Below are positions 1 through 5,060 of a stretch of 5,729 nucleotides of DNA, in pieces. The notes under the pieces were generated by a model, which did not search any database, was not told the origin of the DNA, and saw nothing but the letters and a program-made list of their open reading frames with translations. The position numbers and the translations under genes were made by a program. Source of the DNA: Acidobacteriota bacterium (GTDB lineage: Bacteria > Acidobacteriota > UBA890 > WLXD01); contig JACZXM010000223.1 of assembly GCA_022571615.1 (NCBI GenBank), forward strand, positions 1 through 5,729, given 5' to 3'. Position 1 is the stretch's first letter. Each line of letters begins with the position of its first letter.

Positions 1-800
1 CTCCGGCCCAGAATGTCCGGGTCTCCCCCGAAGGCCGACTGCCAGAGCCCATCACTCAGCACGATCACCGGCGTCGAGCCGGGCTTCTCCTCCTCAGCCA
101 GGAAGCCTCGACCCAGAGCTGGGCTGACCCCCAGGACTTCGAAGTAGCTCGGCGAAACGCGCATGCCCCGGAGCCGCAGGGGGGTATCCCCTCCGGTCAG
201 ATTCGCGGCCCGGCCACTGAGGCCCGCCAGGCCGATGAAGGCGCTCGCCTCTTGCCGGTATTCCCAGAGCTCAGGGCCCGAGACCGCCCCGGTTTCGCCC
301 GATGGCAGGTATCGATTGGACACCCACACGAGTCGCTCACCCTCCGGGTACGGGAACGGCCTGAGAAGCACCGCGTTCACGACGCTGAAGATCGCCGTGT
401 TGGCCCCGATCCCGACGGCCAGGGTCAACATCGCCACGATGGTCAACGCCGGTTTGCGCCGCAGCGCCCGCGCCGCCTGGCGCACTTCATGCCATAGGAT
501 CTCCATCACATCCCCCGCTCCCAACCGTTTCAGTTGCTGCTGTCGATCCCTCCGTACTTTCTGCTGTCCCTTCTGCGGCCTCGGGGTGAGCCATGCCCGA
601 GCGGCAGTGCTCACGAAGTCCCCGATGAGCCGGGAGGCGAGTCCCCATTGGGGCGCCCGCTTCTCGCCATGGGCGCCGATCACGTCCCGGTACACCTGGA
701 TCACGGCGTTGCCCTGCCGTCTCCGGAAATCCGGCGGATACAGCCACAGGGCGGAGCGGAGCAGGAGCTCGAGCCATCCGGGAAGAGTCGTGCGGGCCAC
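1..800 (-). CDS. MacB/FtsX-like ADOP-type ABC permease, N-terminal part
   Basis: Reading the minus strand from a GTG at 800 gives 266 residues with no stop, so the C-terminal part lies outside the window. Residues about 1-98 form a soluble prefix (LLLRSALWLYPPDFRRRQGN, then a VYRDVIGAHGE segment) of the permease-prefix type known from acidobacterial ADOP proteins. From residue 99 (MEILWHEVRQAARALRRKP) it follows the MacB pattern: a first membrane helix (about 118-146, with LAVGIGANTAIFSVVNAVLLRP) and then the start of the MacB periplasmic core domain (PYPEGERLVWV, MRVSPSYFEVLGV, PALGRGF, VLSDGLWQ). Complete family members usually have about 800 residues and two FtsX domains; that is family knowledge, not visible here. 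The GTG lies 4 bases after the padR stop, which implies co-transcription and probable PadR control. The ATG at 506 would give a MacB-like start without the prefix, but the prefix is family-typical. The exported substrate is unknown and no ATPase gene is visible. Confidence 0.9.
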   Translation of the reverse strand, partial: MARTTLPGWLELLLRSALWLYPPDFRRRQGNAVIQVYRDVIGAHGEKRAPQWGLASRLIGDFVSTAARAWLTPRPQKGQQKVRRDRQQQLKRLGAGDVMEILWHEVRQAARALRRKPALTIVAMLTLAVGIGANTAIFSVVNAVLLRPFPYPEGERLVWVSNRYLPSGETGAVSGPELWEYRQEASAFIGLAGLSGRAANLTGGDTPLRLRGMRVSPSYFEVLGVSPALGRGFLAEEEKPGSTPVIVLSDGLWQSAFGGDPDILGR

Positions 801-804
801 GAAC

Positions 805-1173
805 CTAGGCCGACTTCGAGTCGCTGATCAGATCCTTCGACCGCGCCACAGCCACAATGTCCGCCATTGTCTCGAGCTCCGACTCGAGCACGGCCCGTCC
901 GTACTCCTTGAGTCGGTAGTACTTGCGGCGAGAGTCGTCCAGCTCCGGATCGGGACGCTGGTCGGATTCCTCGATCATGCCCGAGTCCGTCAGCCGATTG
1001 ATGGTGAAGTAGAGTGACCCGGGCCCCAACTTCACGCTTCCTCGGCTCCGAGCCTCCACCTCCTGCATGATCCGGTAACCATGAATCTCCCCGTCGGCCA
1101 TCGCGAGCAGCACGTGAAAGACTGCGGGAGTCATCTTGAAGGGTGCCTTCACCGGCGCCTTGTCGTTACCCAT
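805..1173 (-). CDS. PadR-family transcriptional repressor
   Basis: A 122-residue winged-helix protein of usual size for small PadR regulators. Residues 12-33 (FKMTPAVFHVLLAMADGEIHGY) are the first helices, including the family-typical HGY. LGPGSLYFTINRLTDSGMIEE (49-69) is the recognition helix with the G-S-L-Y signature. A wing follows, ending in RRKYYRLKEYGRAVL (82-96), and then a C-terminal dimerisation helix (97-115). These proteins bind DNA as dimers and usually repress their own operon until a ligand or stress relieves them. The permease gene begins 4 bases after its stop, the standard ADOP arrangement, so the permease is the probable target. A weak AGGA ribosome site lies about 10 bases before the ATG. 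A perfect palindrome about 40 bases upstream is a likely binding site. The ligand cannot be predicted. Confidence 0.93.
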   Translation of the reverse strand: MGNDKAPVKAPFKMTPAVFHVLLAMADGEIHGYRIMQEVEARSRGSVKLGPGSLYFTINRLTDSGMIEESDQRPDPELDDSRRKYYRLKEYGRAVLESELETMADIVAVARSKDLISDSKSA

Positions 1174-1205
1174 CGGGACTGTCCTGTCTCCGTCGGACTC
1201 ACTCA

Positions 1206-1225
1206 GTTTATGATATATCAGTAAC
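1206..1225. promoter_or_regulatory. Candidate PadR operator (palindrome)
   Basis: TGATATATCA at 1211-1220 is a perfect 10-base palindrome. It is flanked by GTT (1206-1208) and AAC (1223-1225), which extend the dyad to 20 bases with two non-pairing positions on each side. It overlaps the spacer and -10 region of the putative padR promoter, where a dimeric repressor would block transcription. PadR-type regulators bind AT-rich inverted repeats of this kind in their own promoters (family knowledge). That PadR binds this site is inference. Confidence 0.5.
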
Positions 1226-1235
1226 TAGAATACAA
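1207..1235 (-). promoter_or_regulatory. Putative padR promoter
   Basis: Within the AT-richer gap upstream of padR, the minus strand has TTGTAT (1230-1235) as a possible -35 and CATAAA (1207-1212) as a possible -10, separated by 17 bases. Each matches the sigma-70 consensus only partly (3/6 and 4/6). The downstream distance to the padR ATG (1173) is about 33 bases, which suits a short leader. Other hexamers in the same AT tract (TATCAT) could serve as the -10, so only the general position is reasonably safe. Confidence 0.4.
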
Positions 1236-1307
1236 AGCCCCGACCGGTCTTGTCCAGGGGTAGTCTCTTCCTCGTGTGGAGTCGGGTCAGGCCCCTCTTA
1301 GGTTGTT

Positions 1308-1688
1308 CTAAGGAATGAGATTCCCCACGCCCGTTGCTACGAAAAGCCAACCTGCGTCCGCCTGCCGACGAGCGATATGAATCCCCGTTCCCTTCATCTC
1401 CACCGAGTCACGGTCGACTGCAGCTACATTGAGTACCCAGCGATCGAACACGACGGCAATATCCTTGTCCACGGGCACGACATTGGTCACGTGCAGATGA
1501 AGACGCGGCTGCATCGCTATAAATTCCTCCATCACCTGGCGGATCTCATCTGGGCCCCGAGCAACGGTGCCATCCTGGCGAACGTGTACGGCCCTCTCCT
1601 CGTACAAAGCCAGTAGTCGTTCTAGATTCCCGCTGTTGACGTCTCGCGTGAACTGCTTGTCGAGCTCCTCAGGGATAGATCTGGGCAT
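1308..1688 (-). CDS. SnoaL/NTF2-like domain protein (DUF4440/SgcJ type)
   Basis: A 126-residue protein with the layout of small cone-fold NTF2-like proteins: an N-terminal helix with QFTRDVNSGNLERLLALYEERAVHVRQDGTVARGPDEIRQVMEEF (12-56), then alternating strands (LHLHVTNVVPVDKDIAVVFDRWVL, KGTGIHIARRQADAGWLFVATGVGN). The NSG-LE-LLALY-DG-V-GPDEIR string is characteristic of the SnoaL/SgcJ/DUF4440 group. Members are enzymes, binding proteins or of unknown role, so no reaction can be assigned. The frame is open up to an ATG at 1751. I chose the ATG at 1688 because GGAGGTG (1695-1701) lies 6 bases before it and the homologous part begins there. No signal peptide is visible. It stands alone: 312 bases from the symporter and 134 from padR, all on one strand. 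Confidence 0.82.
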   Translation of the reverse strand: MPRSIPEELDKQFTRDVNSGNLERLLALYEERAVHVRQDGTVARGPDEIRQVMEEFIAMQPRLHLHVTNVVPVDKDIAVVFDRWVLNVAAVDRDSVEMKGTGIHIARRQADAGWLFVATGVGNLIP

Positions 1689-1694
1689 CCTCAG

Positions 1695-1701
1695 CACCTC
1701 C
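1695..1701 (-). promoter_or_regulatory. Ribosome binding site that fixes the SnoaL-like start
   Basis: The minus strand reads GGAGGTG followed by 6 bases and ATG (1688). This near-perfect Shine-Dalgarno sequence at ideal spacing supports the 126-residue form over the 147-residue form that would begin at 1751. Confidence 0.75.
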
Positions 1702-1852
1702 AAATGCTTCACATCTTCGTACGCTGGGCCGCGTCCTTTCACGGCCCGCATCGACGTGAGCGCCCGGGCAGCCTAACGGATCTGCCCAGCAGCGTCGGGC
1801 AACTCCCAAAGGATCGTCCAGCATGCTTACCGTGGAATTCAAGCCGGGGCGA

Positions 1853-1881
1853 TGCTGTGGTGACCCACGGTGACGTGTCAA
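1853..1881 (-). promoter_or_regulatory. Possible promoter for the SnoaL-like gene
   Basis: TTGACA (1876-1881, minus strand) is a perfect sigma-70 -35 hexamer. No good -10 follows: the best is CAGCAT at 18 bases (1852-1857), matching three of six positions. The leader would be about 150 bases. GTGG/CCAC arms (1857-1868) lie where the -10 would be and could be an operator. Low certainty, because one hexamer in GC-rich DNA may be chance. Confidence 0.25.
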
Positions 1882-1930
1882 GAGCCACTCGTCGAGCACG
1901 CCCGCATGAAGGCTCGATCCCCTCGGTCGG

Positions 1931-1968
1931 AAAGGCCGGCAAACGCGCAACTCGGTTTGCTAGTGGCC
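1931..1968 (-). terminator. Candidate intrinsic terminator after the symporter
   Basis: On the minus strand, 33 bases after the symporter stop, GGCC, 4 unpaired bases and GCAAAC are followed by a 10-base loop, then GTTTGC, one unpaired base, GGCC and TTT. The inner arms (1955-1960 and 1939-1944) pair perfectly over 6 bp. The outer GGCC arms (1965-1968 and 1934-1937) add 4 bp after an asymmetric internal loop. The T run is only three long, so termination may be weak. The position, at the end of the dipeptidase/symporter unit, is appropriate. Confidence 0.4.
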
Positions 1969-2000
1969 TGGTGCCGGCGGATCCGCGCGGCGGCTGCGGA

Positions 2001-3515
2001 TCACTCTCGGCCCGACGAGCGGCTCGTTGCCTCGATAGCTCCGGGCTCATCGGGCGCAAAGAAAACGGCGTGCACTTCCGGCGGTGGCGGCGAGGTAAGC
2101 TTGCTGATTGCGATCACCAGCAGCAGCGACACGGCCGGCCCCACCAGCGCCGGCCAGATGCCACCGATCCAGTTGTCGAGAGTGCCGAGACGGCTGTAGC
2201 TGAGCAGGTACCAGAACACGCAGGCAGTGGCACCACCGATCATGCCCGCGATGCCCCCCTCCTTGGTTGCCCGGGGCCACCACAAGCCCAGCAGGAAGGG
2301 AAACGTGAAGGCCGAGGCCATCAGGCTGAACGACATGGTGACGATCCACAGGATCGCCGCCGGCGGCTTGATTGCCACCAGCAGCGCGGCGACGCCGATC
2401 GCCAGAGTCACCCGGCGAGCCAGCCGCAAGCCCTGCTTCATGTCGAGCTGCCGGCCTGATAGCGGCACGTAGACGTTCTCCACCACCAGCGAGCTGGCCA
2501 GCAAAAGGATGGAGTCGATCGACGACATGGTGGCGCCCAGCACGGCAGCGACGATGACGCCCCCGAGCACCGGCGGCAGCAGCGTTGAGACCAGTGTCGG
2601 CAGCGCCAGGTCCTGATGCTCGAGCGTCGGCAACAGCACCCCGGCGGCGATGGCGATCATCGTGGCGCACACGTAGATGAAGCTCGAGAAGGTCACCGAG
2701 TAGACCATTGCCCTCTTGAGCGTGCGGTCATCCTCGGGAATCAAGAAGCGGGTGATCGAGGCCGGCGCGCCGCCGATCTGGAACAAGCCCCAGACCAGAA
2801 ACGATGACACCACCCACAGCGCCGGCATCTTGCCCAGGAAGGAGATCGCTTCCGGGTTGATCTGCGCATATTGCCTGTGCATCTCCGAGAACCCGCCAGC
2901 GGCGTGCACGGCAACCGGCGCCAGCAAGGCGAACCCGGCGATCATGATCGTTCCCTGAACCAAATCGGTCATCGCCACCGCCGCCATGCCGCCGAGCACC
3001 GTGTACAGGATGACGATGCTGCCAAAGACGAACAGACCGGTCAGATAGGGCATCCCGAGCAGAACTTCGAACACGTTGGCAGCGGCCTTGAGCTGCGCTG
3101 CGATCAGGGGAATGAAGGCCACCAGCATGATGAGCGTGGCCACCAGGCCCGCGGTGTGGCTGTAGAACCGCGCCTGGAGCACATCCACAAGAGTCGTACA
3201 CGGGATGCGTCCGGCCACGCGCCGCAGCCGGTCGCCTACCAGCACATAGGCGAACCACGGAGCTGCCGCCGAGGACACCCCAGCCGGGGCGAAGTTGTAG
3301 CCCAGCACCCGCTCGGTGCCGATGCCGCCCATGTAGGAGCTGCCGCTCATCTGCGTGGCCGAATACGAAAATCCCAACGTCGCCGGGCCGAGCTTGCCGC
3401 GAGCGAGGAAGTAGTCCTTCCGGGAGCGCTGCTTGCGATTCGCCCACAGCCCGAGGGCGATCATCCCGGCGAAATAGAGCACCAGGATGACCGTGTACTG
3501 GGCGACATCGCTCAT
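2001..3515 (-). CDS. Sodium/solute symporter (SSS family), PanF-like
   Basis: A 504-residue inner-membrane protein with about 12-13 hydrophobic helices and a polar tail from about 472, the usual size and topology of SSS symporters that couple solute uptake to Na+. Visible landmarks: DYFLARGKLGPATLGFSYSATQMSGSSYMGGIG (34-66), LVDVLQARFYS (109-119), YTVLGGMAAVAMTDLVQG (171-188), and ATMSSIDSILLLASS (328-342), where S331 and S332 align by eye with the Ser-Thr pair of the PutP sodium site. The KPPAAILWIV and PFLLGLWWPRATKEGGIAGMIGG strings resemble the pantothenate carrier PanF more than proline or glucose carriers. The substrate is not decided by this; the upstream dipeptidase suggests a small peptide or amino-acid derivative. 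I chose the ATG at 3515 because the transporter homology starts there; the frame stays open to 3998 but that part overlaps two other genes. It begins 8 bases after the small membrane protein's stop with no clear Shine-Dalgarno sequence, which suggests translational coupling. Confidence 0.93.
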   Translation of the reverse strand: MSDVAQYTVILVLYFAGMIALGLWANRKQRSRKDYFLARGKLGPATLGFSYSATQMSGSSYMGGIGTERVLGYNFAPAGVSSAAAPWFAYVLVGDRLRRVAGRIPCTTLVDVLQARFYSHTAGLVATLIMLVAFIPLIAAQLKAAANVFEVLLGMPYLTGLFVFGSIVILYTVLGGMAAVAMTDLVQGTIMIAGFALLAPVAVHAAGGFSEMHRQYAQINPEAISFLGKMPALWVVSSFLVWGLFQIGGAPASITRFLIPEDDRTLKRAMVYSVTFSSFIYVCATMIAIAAGVLLPTLEHQDLALPTLVSTLLPPVLGGVIVAAVLGATMSSIDSILLLASSLVVENVYVPLSGRQLDMKQGLRLARRVTLAIGVAALLVAIKPPAAILWIVTMSFSLMASAFTFPFLLGLWWPRATKEGGIAGMIGGATACVFWYLLSYSRLGTLDNWIGGIWPALVGPAVSLLLVIAISKLTSPPPPEVHAVFFAPDEPGAIEATSRSSGRE

Positions 3516-3523
3516 GCAGCGCG

Positions 3524-3730
3524 CTACTTGCCGGTCCGGAAGTGGAACAGCGCCGCCGCCACCACGTAGAGATAGCCCCCGTACGCCACGATCCACACGC
3601 CCCAATCCAGGTGCGCCGGTCCCGGCGGCCAGTCCACCAGCAGCGACACGCTGCCGCCCACCAGGAACACTGCCATCAGCAGGATGGAAAACACTGGCAA
3701 CCGCGGCGCGCGGTGCTCGGTCACTGCCAT
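3524..3730 (-). CDS. Small two-helix membrane protein, probable symporter partner
   Basis: A 68-residue protein with a short basic N-terminus (MAVTEHRAPRLP) and two predicted membrane helices: about 13-33 (VFSILLMAVFLVGGSVSLLVD) and about 42-62 (LDWGVWIVAYGGYLYVVAAAL), ending in HFRTGK. I do not recognise its family with certainty. Small two-helix proteins often precede SSS symporters (YhdT before PanF in enterobacteria, DUF4212, DUF485 or DUF3311-type proteins elsewhere), and position and topology fit such an accessory role; that is inference. Its ATG overlaps the dipeptidase gene by 10 bases. A GTG two codons later (3724) would instead give a classic 4-base GTGA overlap, with GGGAGAGG 7 bases before it, so the true product may have 66 residues. 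The frame is open further upstream to 3826 but that part lies inside the dipeptidase gene. Confidence 0.8.
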   Translation of the reverse strand: MAVTEHRAPRLPVFSILLMAVFLVGGSVSLLVDWPPGPAHLDWGVWIVAYGGYLYVVAAALFHFRTGK

Positions 3731-4944
3731 GCCTCTCCCAGAACCCGCACGATGTTGCCGCCGACGACCTTCTCGATATCGGCGTCGGAGACATCGTGTG
3801 ACACCAGCCAGCGCAGGATATTCCATGAAGACTCGGTGGGGTTTTCGACTCCCTGCACGTATTCCACTGGCTCGTGCACCGGTCCGGCCTTGGCCGACCC
3901 ACCGCCCTCGTGAGAGGCGTCGATCGACAGCGCCGCCGCGTACACGTGATGCAGCCCGACATGATCGCCGTACAACGTGTCGGGCCCGAAGGCGACATGG
4001 TCGATCCCCACCAGGTCCCTGACGTACTCGAAGTGCTCCATGAACGATTCGAGATTGTGCCGCCGGTGTCTCTCGGTGACGGTGGTGTGGGGAGCGGCCT
4101 CGATGCCGATCACGCCGCCCTTGTCGGCAACCGCCCGGATTGCCTCATCCGGTGCCAGACGCCGGATGTCCCAGAGCGCCCGAGCTCCGGTGTGGGTGAG
4201 GAAGATCGGCTTGGCGCTGACGGCAGCCGTATCGATGATCGTCTGGTCGCTGCAATGAGCGCAGTCGATCGCCATGCCGACCTCGTTCATCCGCGCCACC
4301 GCCTTGCGCCCGAAAGCGGTCAGACCGCCGTCACCGTCCTCCTTGAGCCCGGTGCCCAGGGCGTTGGATTCGCTGTAGGTGATCCCCAGCACCCGCAGCC
4401 CGATGCCGTACAGGATCTCGATGCGGTCGAGCTCGTTCTCGATCATCATGGCGCCCTCTTGCGCCGCCACCAGCGCGATCCGTCCTTCCCGATGCGCCCG
4501 GTGCATGTCGTCCACCGTCTCGCACTTGATCAGAAAGTCCTGGTGCGCCAGATCGCACAGCCGCATCCCCATGTCGTAAATCACATCGCTCCACTTCCAG
4601 CCGCCCTTGGAGGTGATGAAGTTGGTGCCGTTCTGAAAGTTGTCAAAGACACAGTCCCAGCACGATCCCGCCAGCGCCTCGTACGCGGTGGCGATCCGAG
4701 CCTGCTTGTCGTAGGTGGCCATGTCGGCCAGATCGGCCGGAAACAGGTGCGGGTGCTCGTGCAACGAGATCATGAGCAGCCGCTCTGCGAGCTCGTCGAC
4801 CCGGGCCTGCTGCTGTTCGGTGACCGGCAGCAGGTACGGCTCGAAAGGTGATTGCCCCTCGATCAGCTCGAACTCGCGGAAGTCCCTGGTGGCCTGCAGG
4901 TAATCGAACGATCGATACCCGGAGTAGCGCTTTTTGGTGCCCAT
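3721..4944 (-). CDS. M19-family (membrane dipeptidase-like) metallopeptidase
   Basis: A 407-residue zinc hydrolase of the amidohydrolase-fold M19 family, which cleaves dipeptides, often with a D-residue or otherwise modified C-terminal residue. Landmarks: ISLHEHPHLFP (59-69), at the position of the first metal motif; AAQEGAMMIEN (160-170), with E163 as the bridging-carboxylate candidate; GMAIDCAHCSD (223-233), with H230; IFLTHTGARALWDIRR (247-262), with H251 and R261/R262; HVAFGPDT (316-323), with D322; and VVGGNIVRVL (393-402). The usual first motif is H-x-D, whereas here H62-E63-H64 is seen. There is no signal peptide or membrane helix, so it should be cytoplasmic despite the family name. 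An N-terminal extension of about 55 residues (YSGYRSFDYLQA, DFREFELIEG) precedes the barrel. AGGGG 6 bases before the ATG supports this start. It leads a unit with the small membrane protein and the symporter, suggesting uptake followed by hydrolysis. The exact substrate is unknown. Confidence 0.92.
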   Translation of the reverse strand: MGTKKRYSGYRSFDYLQATRDFREFELIEGQSPFEPYLLPVTEQQQARVDELAERLLMISLHEHPHLFPADLADMATYDKQARIATAYEALAGSCWDCVFDNFQNGTNFITSKGGWKWSDVIYDMGMRLCDLAHQDFLIKCETVDDMHRAHREGRIALVAAQEGAMMIENELDRIEILYGIGLRVLGITYSESNALGTGLKEDGDGGLTAFGRKAVARMNEVGMAIDCAHCSDQTIIDTAAVSAKPIFLTHTGARALWDIRRLAPDEAIRAVADKGGVIGIEAAPHTTVTERHRRHNLESFMEHFEYVRDLVGIDHVAFGPDTLYGDHVGLHHVYAAALSIDASHEGGGSAKAGPVHEPVEYVQGVENPTESSWNILRWLVSHDVSDADIEKVVGGNIVRVLGEAWQ

Positions 4945-5060
4945 CTCATGCCCCTGTGGATTCGAACTCGGCGTTTCGCGGCACGGTAGAGGATCGCCAA
5001 AGAGGTGTCAAAACGGAGCGTCCGGAGTCTGCTGCTCGAAGTTGCTTATCTGGCCGCCCC
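4945..5060. other. Intergenic gap between SDR and dipeptidase genes
   Basis: These 116 bases hold the dipeptidase ribosome site (AGGGG, about 6 bases before its ATG) and a 4-bp CGGA/TCCG hairpin (5014-5024) followed on the minus strand by TTTT. That stem is too short to call a terminator. No convincing promoter hexamers are seen, so read-through from the SDR gene into the dipeptidase unit remains possible. Confidence 0.5.

Larger units (their letters stand above)
1689..2000. other. Intergenic stretch without a recognisable gene
   Basis: These 312 bases separate the symporter stop from the SnoaL-like start. Reading frames run through it on both strands, but their products (arginine-, proline- and serine-rich, no known motif, overlapping neighbouring genes out of phase) look like chance frames in GC-rich DNA. 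What can be supported is a terminator-like hairpin near the symporter end, a perfect TTGACA hexamer at 1876-1881 on the minus strand, a GGTGAC direct repeat 10 bases apart (1859-1864 and 1869-1874), and a small inverted repeat GGGCAG/CTGCCC (1766-1771 and 1782-1787). No tRNA, riboswitch or mobile element is recognised. Confidence 0.6.

Noticed and set aside
163..1017. Plus-strand open frame of 284 codons opposite padR and the permease
   Set aside because: It is antisense to two well-supported genes, arginine- and serine-rich, with no recognisable domain.
1242..1249. GACCGGTC palindrome between the SnoaL-like gene and padR
   Set aside because: An 8-base palindrome is common in GC-rich DNA. 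It has no T run for a terminator and lies upstream of the likely padR promoter without supporting repeats.
1771..1777. GCCTAAC resembling an integron attC core (RYYYAAC)
   Set aside because: No matching GTTRRRY partner lies at attC distance and there is no attC-like fold, cassette array or integrase.
1739..2059. Minus-strand frame of 106 codons across the symporter end and gap
   Set aside because: It overlaps the symporter coding sequence in another phase and shows no domain, membrane segment or ribosome site.
1704..2459. Plus-strand open frame of 251 codons spanning the 1689-2000 gap
   Set aside because: It runs antisense into the symporter gene, its product is low-complexity and R/H/Q/D-rich, and no family is recognised. 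It is a shadow frame continuing through the gap by chance.
3874..4851. Long plus-strand open frame of 325 codons
   Set aside because: It is antisense to the dipeptidase gene, rich in V, D, H, R and P as expected from the reverse of GC-rich codons, and has no recognisable motif.
4951..4975. GTTCGAATCC-like string on the minus strand, similar to a tRNA T-loop
   Set aside because: The flanking bases do not form a T-stem, and there is no anticodon arm or acceptor stem, so it is neither a tRNA nor a clear fragment.
5010..5024. CGGA-GCG-TCCG hairpin with TTTT after the SDR gene
   Set aside because: The stem has only 4 bp and cannot be extended, which is too weak to call a terminator.
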